This document shows, piece after piece, positions 41,011 through 49,832 of a DNA stretch of 64,000 bases. The DNA comes from Novosphingobium indicum (GTDB lineage Bacteria > Pseudomonadota > Alphaproteobacteria > Sphingomonadales > Sphingomonadaceae). The notes beneath the pieces were generated by a model. It was not told where the DNA came from. It made no database searches and was given only the letters and a program-made list of their open reading frames with translations. Position numbers and translations under genes: made by a program. The first letter of the stretch is position 1; the number at the start of each line of letters is the position of its first letter. The DNA lies in the NCBI RefSeq assembly GCF_014645195.1, contig NZ_BMLK01000019.1, positions 26,319 through 90,318 of the forward strand, read 5' to 3'.

Positions 41011-41194
41011 CCTTCCATTCACTCATCTGGCGGACGCCAGCTGCCCGGCTTTCGTTGCCGGGGCGCGGTGGACCGGAATGCCGACACGCGCGGTCCTCTC
41101 GGAGCCGCCCGCCTCGCGCGACGGCAGGCAGCGATATTCCATCGATGCCGAAAGGCTCAAGTCCCGGCGGCTCCCATCGAACGGAGCGCAAGCG

Positions 41195-41521
41195 ATGATT
41201 TCAAAGCTCAGGCAAAGTACTTTCCCTATCCCCACCATGCTCGCCAATCTTGGCGTGCCCCTCGCCCTCATGGTGCTCTTCAGCACCGGCGCCCACGCCT
41301 TCACGGCGCCGGCGGCGGGCGATCTTGGCTACGACATCTACGACATCGTCGTGAACAAGGGCGTCAAGGGCCCGCTCGGCTTTGTCGGCGGAGTCGCGGC
41401 CTTCCTCTTCGGCGTCTCGCGGCTCTTTTCCAACGTCATGGTCGGCATCCCGACCATCGTTGCCGCGGTGTGCCTGATCAAGTCGGACACCATCCTCCAG
41501 ACCTTCGGAATGGTGATCTGA
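41195..41521 (+). CDS. TraA/VirB2-type conjugative pilin precursor
   Basis: The 108-residue protein has a signal peptide (cleavage after the AHA near residue 34), then two hydrophobic helices with a short loop (VNKGVKGPLGFVGGVAAFLFGVSRLF and IPTIVAAVCLIK), the layout of VirB2/TraA pilins. It precedes traL, which is the F-plasmid order. An S26-type peptidase encoded later (55112) may process it. ATG at 41195 is chosen from the signal-peptide context. Confidence 0.75.
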   Translation: MISKLRQSTFPIPTMLANLGVPLALMVLFSTGAHAFTAPAAGDLGYDIYDIVVNKGVKGPLGFVGGVAAFLFGVSRLFSNVMVGIPTIVAAVCLIKSDTILQTFGMVI

Positions 41522-41658
41522 CATGCGGTGCGCGGACCTTTCGGGTTTTCCCCTTGGCTCGCGGGACCCGCGCACCGCGCCCCAGACTGAAGGCCGATGG
41601 TCGGCCTTTGGAAAATGGCGCCTGGCGACAGGTGTCATGAAGCAGGAGGAGAAGGGCA

Positions 41659-41925
41659 TTGGACGAACGTCTGCCCCAGTATCTGCACGGCCCGGTCCAG
41701 ATCCTATGGTTCGGCTCGGACGAGTTCATTCTGGTCATGTCGACGATCTTCGTTGCCGCCATCGTCGGCGGGATCGTCGGATGGACGCTCATCGGCGCCC
41801 TTCTCCTTTTCATCCCCTGGAAGAGGGCCCGCCCGCGCGGCTTCCTCTCCCACCTCGCCTGGCGCTGGGGCCTCGTGCGCTTTGCCCACTACCCGGGCCC
41901 CACCCAGACCCGCTTCTTCGAGTGA
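41659..41925 (+). CDS. traL: TraL-like inner membrane assembly protein
   Basis: The 88-residue protein has the TraL layout: short N-terminus, two close hydrophobic segments (FILVMSTIFVAAIVGGIVGW and IGALLLFIPWK), and a C-terminal RWGLVRFAHYPGPTQTRFFE tail typical of the family. The start is TTG at 41659 with an SD-like AGGAGGAGAAGG directly upstream. It sits between pilin and traE as in F. Confidence 0.85.
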   Translation: MDERLPQYLHGPVQILWFGSDEFILVMSTIFVAAIVGGIVGWTLIGALLLFIPWKRARPRGFLSHLAWRWGLVRFAHYPGPTQTRFFE

Positions 41926-41933
41926 GACCGACA

Positions 41934-42590
41934 ATGGCGCTGTTTCGCAATGGCATTCGTGGCGACAAGGATGTGGGCTCGCGGCCCGACCCACTCGCAG
42001 GCAAGCCCGCAAGTTTCGGCATCCATCGCTACCTGCAAGGCTCGGCCAACCTCTTCGAGGAAAACCGGCTCCTCAAGTTCGCGATTTGCGGAACGCTGGG
42101 GGTAACGGCGGTGCTGGGCATGCTGCTCTACACGACCAACCAGAACCAGCGCACGGTGATCGTGCCCTTCGGTGCGGGCGGCGATCTCTACGTCACCGGC
42201 AATACGCCCTCGACCGGATACCTGCGCACCATGACCCGCAATGTGGTCAGTCTTGCCGGGACCTATTCGGCCTACAGCGCCGACAGGCAATTTCAGGAAC
42301 TGCTGAGCCTCGCGCATCCCAGTGCCTACAACGGCCTTCGCGACAGCCTCAATGCCATTCTCGACGAGCTTGCCAGCAATCCGACGCTCTCGATCGCGAC
42401 ATACATCCGCGCCGACCAGCCCGTGACCTGGGACAAGACCGAGATCGTCGTGCCGGTCGAGAAGGTGCGCATCATCGGCGGTGTCATCCGCAAGTTCCGC
42501 GGCAATTTCCGGATCGGTTACGCGATCGACAACGGCCGCTTCTGGCTCACCCGCCTTTCCGAGGAAAAGTTCGATGCTGAAACCCACTAG
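41934..42590 (+). CDS. traE: TraE-like type IV secretion protein (VirB5/VirB8-like)
   Basis: The 218-residue protein has an N-terminal membrane helix (near residues 45-65) and an extended periplasmic domain, with the TraE features IVPFGAGGDLYVTGNTP, RNVVSLAGTYSAYSADRQFQELLSLAHP and CTerm VEKVRIIGGVIRKFRGNF. It is required for pilus assembly. ATG at 41934 lies eight bases after traL. The traK start overlaps its 3' end by 17 bases. Confidence 0.85.
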   Translation: MALFRNGIRGDKDVGSRPDPLAGKPASFGIHRYLQGSANLFEENRLLKFAICGTLGVTAVLGMLLYTTNQNQRTVIVPFGAGGDLYVTGNTPSTGYLRTMTRNVVSLAGTYSAYSADRQFQELLSLAHPSAYNGLRDSLNAILDELASNPTLSIATYIRADQPVTWDKTEIVVPVEKVRIIGGVIRKFRGNFRIGYAIDNGRFWLTRLSEEKFDAETH

Positions 42591-43359
42591 GCGCACAGTG
42601 AAGCGCACCGGCGGCACAGCACTGCTCGCCGCCATCCTGATCGCACCTCCCGCCCCTGCGCTGGCGCAAGCGATCATGGTGCTGCCAGGCCAGACAAGCA
42701 CCATTCGCCTCTCCAACCGCGACATCAATCACGTGGTCTGCGAGGGCGGCGAGATCGAGGACGTGCGCTTTTCCGCCGAAAAGGCGATCGCGGTTGAAAA
42801 AGCCGGATCGGACGCCTGGATCAAGTTCCTGGTCAAGGAAGTGGACGACACCGGCACTCTCATGCGCAGCTATGTGACCACCCCTTCGGAATTCTTCGTC
42901 TCGTGCAATGGCGCGATCTATACGCTCTATGCCGAACCCTCGGACATTCCCGCGCAAACCGTGACGCTGGCGCCGGGGCGCATCCAGCGCGCGAAGGCCA
43001 ATGCCGATCTCCTGGGCCCCCTGGTCGAGGAAGAACGTGCGGTCTCGATTACTCTTGCCATGCTGCAGGACCGGCTGCCCGCCAGCTTTGCAGAAGTGGC
43101 ACCCGCCTCGGGCACGCTGACGCTGACTGGCCTTCCAGGCATCGCGCTGACCGAGCGCCGGCATGTCGCGGTCGAAGGCGCAGGGTTGTCGGCTTCGGAA
43201 TACCTGGTGAGCCCCCAGGCGAACGTAACGCTCGATGAGCGCAGCTTCCTCGACCGAAGCCTCGGTTCCCAGATCTTCGCGGTCACACTCGACCGGCTTG
43301 CCCTCAAGGCGGGTGAGACCGCGCGTCTCATCGTCATCCGCAGGGGAGAGGCGCAGTGA
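42574..43359 (+). CDS. traK: TraK-like secretin-family protein (VirB9-like)
   Basis: The 261-residue protein begins with a signal peptide (residues 12-31, ending ALAQ). It then has the TraK pattern: QAIMVLPGQTSTIRLSNRDINHVVCEGGEIEDVRF, an all-beta periplasmic domain and a C-terminal secretin-like region. It is the outer-membrane-side core component and pairs with TraV and TraB. The start overlaps the end of traE. Confidence 0.85.
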   Translation: MLKPTRRTVKRTGGTALLAAILIAPPAPALAQAIMVLPGQTSTIRLSNRDINHVVCEGGEIEDVRFSAEKAIAVEKAGSDAWIKFLVKEVDDTGTLMRSYVTTPSEFFVSCNGAIYTLYAEPSDIPAQTVTLAPGRIQRAKANADLLGPLVEEERAVSITLAMLQDRLPASFAEVAPASGTLTLTGLPGIALTERRHVAVEGAGLSASEYLVSPQANVTLDERSFLDRSLGSQIFAVTLDRLALKAGETARLIVIRRGEAQ

Positions 43360-44666
43360 CCAACGGCATCCGTCACCCGGGCGCGATGTCCCGTTCGAAC
43401 AGGAAGCTCGGCGATGTACCTGAGCCCTCCCCATCACCACCGTCTTTGGCGCCATCGCTTGTCGATGTCCTGCGCACGCGGTGGAACACGCTGGGCTCGC
43501 AAACACGCCTGCGTGCCAAGCAGGCCGCGCTGGCGGGCGCCGTGGGGCTGCTAGGCTATGCGCTGTACTCCGCCAGCAGTGCGAGCAACGAACCGGAAGC
43601 GTCCAAGCCCGCTGCATCGACCCTGAACATGGGCGCGGGTCTGCGCGGCGACAGTCTCGAGGAGAAACTGCGCGGCGATTTCAAGAAGGTGCTCGATGAC
43701 CAGAAGCTGCTGGGCGACCGGCTCGCCGCGATCGAGGAAGGCAAGGCGCCGGGCCAGACCAAAACGCCAGGCCTTGATGGTGCAGCCGGCGATACCGGCG
43801 ATCTTCCTCCGGCACTGGACGGCGAAGCTCCGGCCTTTCCGCCGCCGCCAGAAGGGATTCCCGATAATATCACCGCCACGCCGCCGCTGCCTCCGTCAAT
43901 TCCCGCGGCAGCCCCGCCCGCTCCGCCGGTCGAAAAAGTGGTTGGCGCGATCGGTTCGGCGACGAGCCCGGTGATCCCCAAGGGCGCCGAGGGATCGGCT
44001 GCGGACTCGAAAAAAAAGAATCGGACGATCTATTTGCCGCCTGGTTTCATGAAGGCGCGGCTCCTGACGGGCGTTGATGCCCTCGCAAGCCGCGATGCGA
44101 CTTCGAACCCCGAGCCGATCATCGCCCGGGTCCAGGCACCCGCCGTGCTGCCCAATGACGTCAAGGCCAACCTCTCCGGGTGCTTCGTGATCGGCAATGC
44201 GACCGGCAGCCTCGCGAAGGAGCGCGTCGAGGTCCAGCTCGTCAGCCTCTCGTGCGTCGACTTCGATGAACATTCCGTGGTCGATCAACCGGTCAAGGGC
44301 TTCTTCGTCGATGCCGACGGCAAGAAGGGCCTGTCGGGCCGGGTGGTAACGCGCGCCGGGGCCGCCCTTGCTCGCAGCTTCATTGCCGGCACCATCAGCG
44401 GGATCAGCCAGAGCGTCGAGAATACGTTCGGCGAGACCTCGACCTCGGCGCTCGGCACCGTCCGCTCGCTCGACGCCGCCGATGCCGCAAAGACCGGCAT
44501 CGCGGGCGGGCTCTCCAAGTCCTCGGACAAGCTCACCGACTTCTATCTCGACCTTGCCCGCCAGGCCGGCCCGATCGTCGAGGTTGGCGCCGCCAAGGAC
44601 GTGGTCGTCGTCATCCAGGAGGGCGTTGCCCTCGAGATCAAGCCCGGCGCGGGGGCGCAGTTCTGA
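43356..44666 (+). CDS. traB: TraB-like VirB10-type channel protein
   Basis: The 436-residue protein has a cytoplasmic N-terminus, one membrane helix near residues 55-75, a coiled-coil segment (about 95-130), a Pro-rich spacer, and a C-terminal VirB10-like beta-barrel domain including TIYLPPGFMKARLLTGVDA. It spans both membranes in the type IV core. GTG start overlaps the traK stop by four bases. Confidence 0.9.
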   Translation: MTNGIRHPGAMSRSNRKLGDVPEPSPSPPSLAPSLVDVLRTRWNTLGSQTRLRAKQAALAGAVGLLGYALYSASSASNEPEASKPAASTLNMGAGLRGDSLEEKLRGDFKKVLDDQKLLGDRLAAIEEGKAPGQTKTPGLDGAAGDTGDLPPALDGEAPAFPPPPEGIPDNITATPPLPPSIPAAAPPAPPVEKVVGAIGSATSPVIPKGAEGSAADSKKKNRTIYLPPGFMKARLLTGVDALASRDATSNPEPIIARVQAPAVLPNDVKANLSGCFVIGNATGSLAKERVEVQLVSLSCVDFDEHSVVDQPVKGFFVDADGKKGLSGRVVTRAGAALARSFIAGTISGISQSVENTFGETSTSALGTVRSLDAADAAKTGIAGGLSKSSDKLTDFYLDLARQAGPIVEVGAAKDVVVVIQEGVALEIKPGAGAQF

Positions 44667-45349
44667 TGCCGCCGCTTCCCTCGTCATGCCCGCCCCCATC
44701 ATCCGGAGAAGCACCCATGCCCCTGCTCCCCGATCGTTCCACGCCGCGCTGCTCGTGCCTGATTGCGCCCGTGCTGGTAGCCCTCGCGATTTCGGTCTCA
44801 GGCTGTGCTTCATTGGGTTCGGTCATGTCGCCCTACCCGGAAAAGTTCTCCTGTAAGAACCCCGATCACGGCCAGTGCATCCATCCCGAGCAGGCCTACG
44901 AAGATGCGGTCGCGGGCCGCGCGGCACGTTCGGATCCCGCCGTCACCAACGACAGAAAGCTGCTGCGCGATAGCGACAAGGCTGTCGGCAAGCTGCGCGG
45001 CAGTGCACGCTCCGCTGCGGGCGCCTTTGCGGGCTACCGCGACAGCGTCTACCGCGAACTGCAGGGCCTGATCGAGGCGCCGGTGACGCCGATGCTCAAA
45101 TCTGGCGAGACGGTGCGCACACTGATCCTGCCTTATGCCGACCGCCAGCGGCCCGACCGGCTGTTCATGCCGCGCTACGTCTATTCGATCCTCGATCGCC
45201 CGACCTGGGTGGTGGGCAGCTATCTGGTGAAACCGATATCACCCGCCACGCAGCTGCCAGTGCTCGGGCAAATCCGTGAAAAGTCTGTCGATGCCATCTC
45301 GACCGGCGGCAGCGAAGTTGCAGCTCCGGCCTCGGAGACGGGCCGGTGA
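44666..45349 (+). CDS. traV: TraV-like outer-membrane lipoprotein
   Basis: The protein (227 residues from 44666, or 210 from MPLLPDR at 44717) has a lipobox near residue 47 (SVSGCASLG), marking it a lipoprotein of the core complex like VirB7/TraV. The sequence SPYPEKFSCKNPDHGQCIHPEQAYEDA is characteristic of TraV with its two Cys-linked loops. Start overlaps the traB stop (TGATG). It forms the outer membrane ring with TraK and TraB. Confidence 0.85.
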   Translation: MPPLPSSCPPPSSGEAPMPLLPDRSTPRCSCLIAPVLVALAISVSGCASLGSVMSPYPEKFSCKNPDHGQCIHPEQAYEDAVAGRAARSDPAVTNDRKLLRDSDKAVGKLRGSARSAAGAFAGYRDSVYRELQGLIEAPVTPMLKSGETVRTLILPYADRQRPDRLFMPRYVYSILDRPTWVVGSYLVKPISPATQLPVLGQIREKSVDAISTGGSEVAAPASETGR

Positions 45350-47898
45350 GCGCGCGCGTCAACAATAGCGGAGACAGGATTGGAGATCTCAGCTTCGCGG
45401 CGCTGCGCCGGCAGGTCTCGCGCGATTCCTATTCCGATCACCTGCCGCTCGTCGCCTGGGCCGAGAAGGAAGGCGCGTTCCTCACCATCGATGATGGCTG
45501 GGGCTATGCCTGGGAACTGACGCCCAGCGCCTACATGTTCGCGCATGTACATTCGGCGCTGCTGGGCCTTCTCAACATCCACTTCGAGCCCGGCACGGTG
45601 CTGCAGATCATCAGCTTTGCTGATCCGCTGGTCGATAGCGCGCTCGATGCCTTCCTTGACCTCAAAACCCGCGACGATCCGCTGATCCAGGCCTCCGCAC
45701 GGCGCACTTACGATTACCTGCGCGAAGGACGTCATGGGCTTGGTGCGCTGCACGGCATACCGGTCCGAGACTTCCGCACCTTCCTGGCGGTCAAGACCAG
45801 GAAGCCGCTGGGCCGGGATCCCCGGCGCCAGATCGAGGAGCAACTCTCGCGCCTCGGGATCGCGCCGATGCCGCCCGAAGCCCTGATGGCCTTCTACCGC
45901 CGCGTCTTCAATGGGGTGTTTACCTCGGCACCGGGTAATTTCGTCAATGGCACCAGCGATGGCAGCATCCCGCGGCCCTTGCGCAAGCAGATCATCGATG
46001 CGGGCCCCGACCTGCTCTTCGAAGGCCCTGAAGTCTTCCTCGGCGGCCAGGTCGCGCGGTGCCTGACGCCCAAGGCGCCCGCGCGCCGCATCACGGCGGA
46101 ACGCGCGAGCAGGCTGACCGGCGGCATCCGTGGGTCCGCCGAGGACAGCGATCAGATCGGTGGGCCGTTTCTCTACACGCTCAATGTCCTATTCGATCAC
46201 AGCGCCTTCGAGATCCACAAGCGCGCGCAGATCCTCTCGGCCCAGAAGGCCGCCGGCTCCTTCGCGGTCGAAGTCGGCAAGCAGATCGAGGAAATCAGCT
46301 GGGTGCTCGACGAGGCCGGCAGCAGCCGCTTCGTTCGCGTCATCCCCTCGGTCTGGGTCTTCGGTGAAACCCGTGGGCAAGCCCGCGAAATGGCCGCGCG
46401 TGCCCGGCGTCTGTGGGAAGCCGAGCCGCTCCCCTTCATGATGCAGGAAGAAAGCTACCTCAATCCGATCCTGCTGCCGATGAGCCTGCCCTTCGGGCTC
46501 TACCCGGACGGCAAGACGCTGCGTATGCTCGAGCGGGATTTTCGCATGCCGGTGAAAGCCGCTGTGCTGATGAGCCCGATCCAGACCGACTTTCGCGGGG
46601 GCGGCCGGCCGGCCCTCCTCTATACCGGCCGCAAGGGCCAGCTCATCACACTCGATCTCTTCGATCCACGCATCAACAACTACAACTTCATCGTCTCCGC
46701 CGAATCCGGCGCGGGCAAGAGCTTCCTCCTCAACAACCTGTGCCAGCAGTATTACGCAAGTGGCGCCCTCATCCGGATCATCGATATCGGCGGCTCCTAC
46801 CGTAAGCTGTGCACCCTGTGCTCGGGTCGCTACATCGATCTTGGCGAAGAGCGCCTCGTCCTCAATCCCTTCGACCTGGGGCTCGCCATCGACGGCGAAG
46901 ACAAGCAGTCGGCGATCGCCATGGCCGTTGCCATCGTTGCCGAAATGGCCAACGCCGCGACCCGCACAGGCGTTTCCACCTCGGAATGGAATCTCCTGAA
47001 ATCCGCCGTCCAGTGGACCATTGATACTGGCCGCGCCGAACGCGGCATCGATGCGGTGCGAGAATGGCTGGGAAGTTATCCCGCCCAGACCCGAACCGAT
47101 CTCGACAAGGTAGAGCATCTCCTCCCGGTCGCGCGCGAGCTGGCCTTCAACCTGAGGGATTTCGGGTCGGACGGCGCCTATGGACACTACTTCAACGGTC
47201 CATCGACCTTCGACATCTCGAGCGACGAGTTCGTGGTGCTCGAGCTCGAACGCCTCAAGAACATGCCCGACCTCTTCAACGTCGTCGTCATGGTGGTGGT
47301 GAACGCGGTCACCCAGGAACTCTACCTCTCGGGCCGCGACCGGCCGCGCTTCGTGCTGTGCGACGAGGCCGCGCAGTTCATGACCCGCAGCGACGGCCAG
47401 GACCTCTCGCGCCTCGCCGAAGCCTTCGGGCAAGGTTACCGCCGCGCACGCAAGTACCAGGGCAGTTTCGGCATCGTCATGCAGTCGATGAACGACCTGC
47501 TGCTCTTTGGCGGTACCGGCCAGGTCATCCTTGAAAACGCGGCAACCCGCTTCCTGCTCCAGGGTTCGACCTACGAGAAGGCGGTGGAGAACAAGATCCT
47601 CGACTATTCGCCCTTCGTGCTCGACCTCCTGAAGTCGGTCCGCAACAATAAGCCAAACTATTCCGAAGTCTTTATCGACTCCCCGCTGGGTCTGGGTATC
47701 GCGCGACTCGTCGTCGATCCCTTCAGCTACTGGATCAACACCTCGGCCCCGACCGAAGTCGCCGCATTCGAGGCGCTGATCCGGCGCGGCCGGTCGCCGC
47801 TTGAGGCGGTCTGCGAACTCGCCGGTGTCGATCCGGCCGAGATTCTGGGCACCCGCCCGCCGCTCCTCCTCACCGCCGAGGACGAGGAGACCGCATGA
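45346..47898 (+). CDS. traC: TraC VirB4-type ATPase
   Basis: The 850-residue protein is the assembly ATPase of the F-type pilus. The Walker A motif SAESGAGKSFLLNN lies near residue 455, Walker B near FVLCDEAAQFMT (about 665). The N-terminal half matches the TraC-type F_ATPase region (LVAWAEKEGAFLTIDDGWGYAWEL). GTG start overlaps the traV stop. It should power pilus assembly and disassembly at the inner membrane. Confidence 0.95.
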   Translation: MSARVNNSGDRIGDLSFAALRRQVSRDSYSDHLPLVAWAEKEGAFLTIDDGWGYAWELTPSAYMFAHVHSALLGLLNIHFEPGTVLQIISFADPLVDSALDAFLDLKTRDDPLIQASARRTYDYLREGRHGLGALHGIPVRDFRTFLAVKTRKPLGRDPRRQIEEQLSRLGIAPMPPEALMAFYRRVFNGVFTSAPGNFVNGTSDGSIPRPLRKQIIDAGPDLLFEGPEVFLGGQVARCLTPKAPARRITAERASRLTGGIRGSAEDSDQIGGPFLYTLNVLFDHSAFEIHKRAQILSAQKAAGSFAVEVGKQIEEISWVLDEAGSSRFVRVIPSVWVFGETRGQAREMAARARRLWEAEPLPFMMQEESYLNPILLPMSLPFGLYPDGKTLRMLERDFRMPVKAAVLMSPIQTDFRGGGRPALLYTGRKGQLITLDLFDPRINNYNFIVSAESGAGKSFLLNNLCQQYYASGALIRIIDIGGSYRKLCTLCSGRYIDLGEERLVLNPFDLGLAIDGEDKQSAIAMAVAIVAEMANAATRTGVSTSEWNLLKSAVQWTIDTGRAERGIDAVREWLGSYPAQTRTDLDKVEHLLPVARELAFNLRDFGSDGAYGHYFNGPSTFDISSDEFVVLELERLKNMPDLFNVVVMVVVNAVTQELYLSGRDRPRFVLCDEAAQFMTRSDGQDLSRLAEAFGQGYRRARKYQGSFGIVMQSMNDLLLFGGTGQVILENAATRFLLQGSTYEKAVENKILDYSPFVLDLLKSVRNNKPNYSEVFIDSPLGLGIARLVVDPFSYWINTSAPTEVAAFEALIRRGRSPLEAVCELAGVDPAEILGTRPPLLLTAEDEETA

Positions 47899-48224
47899 TG
47901 CGCCCGCGCCGCGCCCATCCCGATCAGATGAGCCTCGACTGGAGCAAGGATGCCGAGATCGAGCGGATCATCGAGGCCCGCGTTGCCATCCGCGCCGAGA
48001 CCGAAGCCATTCGCTGGCGCTTTCGGCTGATCTTCGTCGAAAGCCTGATGATGGCGGCCCTGGTGCTCGCGGCGGGCCTCACCCTCGGCCAGCCCACGGC
48101 GCTGGTGATGCGCGGCGCATTCCTTGTCGGGATCGCCTGCCTTGCCAGCGGCATGCTCCTGATCGTGCTGTCAGGCGTTACCTGCAATATCCTCGATCAC
48201 GTGCGCGGCCGGAGGCGCCGGTGA
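47895..48224 (+). CDS. Small two-helix membrane protein at the TrbI position
   Basis: The 109-residue protein has a charged N-terminus, coiled helical stretch, and two hydrophobic segments (MMAALVLAAGLTLG; AFLVGIACLASGMLLIVLSGV). It lies between traC and traW, exactly where F carries trbI, and overlaps both neighbours by 1-4 bases. TrbI influences pilus retraction in F. Sequence similarity to TrbI is not evident to me, so the name is not assigned. Confidence 0.65.
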   Translation: MMRPRRAHPDQMSLDWSKDAEIERIIEARVAIRAETEAIRWRFRLIFVESLMMAALVLAAGLTLGQPTALVMRGAFLVGIACLASGMLLIVLSGVTCNILDHVRGRRRR

Positions 48225-48880
48225 TGATGCATCCGCCCCGACAGAATCACGCCCGCGCGGTGGCCATTTTCCAGGCCGTAACCGTCGCCACGCTGGTGCT
48301 GGCATCCGCCCTTCTCGGAGGGGCGGCCGATGCCGCGACATCGACGATCGGGCGGACCTGGCCCATCGCCGAGCCCGATGCCCTGACAGAGATCGAGGCA
48401 CGCACCGCCAGGCTCCCTGCCGATATGCGCGGGCAATTCGGCCCGCGCTCCAAATGGTCGGCGATGAAGGCCGCAGCGCTGGCGCCCGCCACCATCAGCC
48501 GGACGCGAAATGTGGTTCCCTTCTACACGCTCGATACCGAGATCCGCCTGCCAGGCGGCGAGGTGCTCTACCCCAAGGGCTTTACTTTCAACCCGCTCGA
48601 CTATGTGACGCTCCCCCAGCGGCTCGTCATCGTCCGAGCCCGCGATCTCGACTGGGCGCTCAGGACGGCGGGAATGACCGATTTCATCCTGCTGGCGGCG
48701 GGCGATGCGCATGACGAGGATGCGATTACGCTCTCGGAGCAATGGGGCCGACCGATCTTCATTCTTGAAGAGCGCGTGAAGCAACGCCTTGGTCTCACCG
48801 TCGCACCGGTCGTCGTGCGCCAGCAAGGCAAAAGGCTCGAACTCACCGAAATTCGGCTCGATCGCAAGAGGCCGTCATGA
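48224..48880 (+). CDS. traW: TraW-like pilus assembly protein
   Basis: The 218-residue protein has a signal peptide (residues 15-36) and the TraW features: TIGRTWPIAEPDALTEIEARTARLPADM, and the C-terminal NPLDYVTLPQRLVIVRARDLDWA. It forms a periplasmic complex with TrbC and TraU. Start ATG overlaps the preceding stop (TGATG). The following toxin-antitoxin genes on the other strand separate it from traU. Confidence 0.85.
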   Translation: MMHPPRQNHARAVAIFQAVTVATLVLASALLGGAADAATSTIGRTWPIAEPDALTEIEARTARLPADMRGQFGPRSKWSAMKAAALAPATISRTRNVVPFYTLDTEIRLPGGEVLYPKGFTFNPLDYVTLPQRLVIVRARDLDWALRTAGMTDFILLAAGDAHDEDAITLSEQWGRPIFILEERVKQRLGLTVAPVVVRQQGKRLELTEIRLDRKRPS

Positions 48881-48924
48881 TCTGTGACGCAATGGTGCGG
48901 CATCCAGACCGGGAGGACCGCTTC

Positions 48925-49494
48925 TCAGACCGGGTTGACCAGTTCACGGGCACTGGCGACCGGCAGGAACAGCCGGAGCGGATCGGACGCGAGGGGCATG
49001 AAGCCATAGCCCTGATAAAGAGACTTGCGCCGCTGGACCTGCTCGGAATCTCCGCAATCGAGCACGTCCAGCACGATGATTGCGATACCAACGACATCGG
49101 CGGCCCTGACAATGCGCACCATGCAGTCGAAAAGCAGATCGCCGCCATAGCCCTGCCGCTGATAGCGCTGATCGACGCCGATCATCGATATGAAGGCCGC
49201 GGGAATGTTGCCATGCGCCGGCCGGGAACGGGCGAAGCGCGATGGCAGTTCGCGATAGTCGATGGCATGCACGTTGATGGCATGAAAGCCGATCAGTTCC
49301 CGCTTCGGCGATACGAGCACGGTCACACGGACATTGTCCGCCCTGGCGAGCTTGTTCGCCGTCTTACGGAAGAAATTGTCGACCTGGACCACGCCCGTCG
49401 AAAGGGCCGTTCGGTCATGCCTTTCAGGATCGAAGGTCTCGAAGCTGGCCCCGCCCGTCTCCCCGCTGCCTGCGCCCTGCCCGGCCGCCGTCAC
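48925..49494 (-). CDS. TacT-like GNAT toxin
   Basis: GNAT toxins of the TacT type acetylate charged aminoacyl-tRNA and halt translation. The 189-residue protein has the GNAT fold with the acetyl-CoA motif GVDQRYQRQGYGGDLLFDCM. It pairs with the DUF1778-type antitoxin gene whose stop it overlaps by 4 bases, the classic TacAT arrangement. The pair is inserted, on the opposite strand, in the middle of the transfer operon, between traW and traU. Confidence 0.88.
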   Translation of the reverse strand: MTAAGQGAGSGETGGASFETFDPERHDRTALSTGVVQVDNFFRKTANKLARADNVRVTVLVSPKRELIGFHAINVHAIDYRELPSRFARSRPAHGNIPAAFISMIGVDQRYQRQGYGGDLLFDCMVRIVRAADVVGIAIIVLDVLDCGDSEQVQRRKSLYQGYGFMPLASDPLRLFLPVASARELVNPV

Positions 49495-49805
49495 TGCCCG
49501 GAGTATCGCTCATGGTAGCGCCTGGCGATCTTTTGCAGGGCCGGTGCCGGCGGAGCAGGATTGTCCAGCGCCGCGAAGAAGGCTTCATAGTCCGCAGGCT
49601 GCAGCATGGTGCGCTCGTGGGTCGAGATCGTCTCGATCGCAGCCTTGTAAGCCGCATTCATGGTGAATACGGAATCGTCGACCCCGGACAGGGCTGCGGC
49701 GCGCTGGATCGCGCGCTTCACATGCGGCTTCGTGCGAAAATGCATGCGCTCGCTGCTGCGCTCGGCAATTTCCGCGGTCTTGTCCTCGAACACCATCATG
49801 GCCAA
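49491..49805 (-). CDS. TacA-like DUF1778 ribbon-helix-helix antitoxin
   Basis: The 104-residue protein has an N-terminal RHH-like region (SERMHFRTKPHVKRAIQRAAALSGVDDSVFTMNAAYKAAIETI) and a C-terminal toxin-neutralising tail ending HERYSGQ. It heads the antitoxin-toxin operon. Its start is only 27 bases from the divergent traU start, so its promoter must lie inside or against traU coding sequence. A palindrome TGTAC-N11-GTACA at 49834-49854 would be a candidate operator. Confidence 0.85.
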   Translation of the reverse strand: MAMMVFEDKTAEIAERSSERMHFRTKPHVKRAIQRAAALSGVDDSVFTMNAAYKAAIETISTHERTMLQPADYEAFFAALDNPAPPAPALQKIARRYHERYSGQ

Positions 49806-49832
49806 AATCCTTCACGTCCTAACTTGACCTCT

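Noticed and set aside
46189..47433. A 414-codon frame on the minus strand within traC
   Set aside because: Antisense shadow of a well-supported ATPase gene, with no recognisable protein features.
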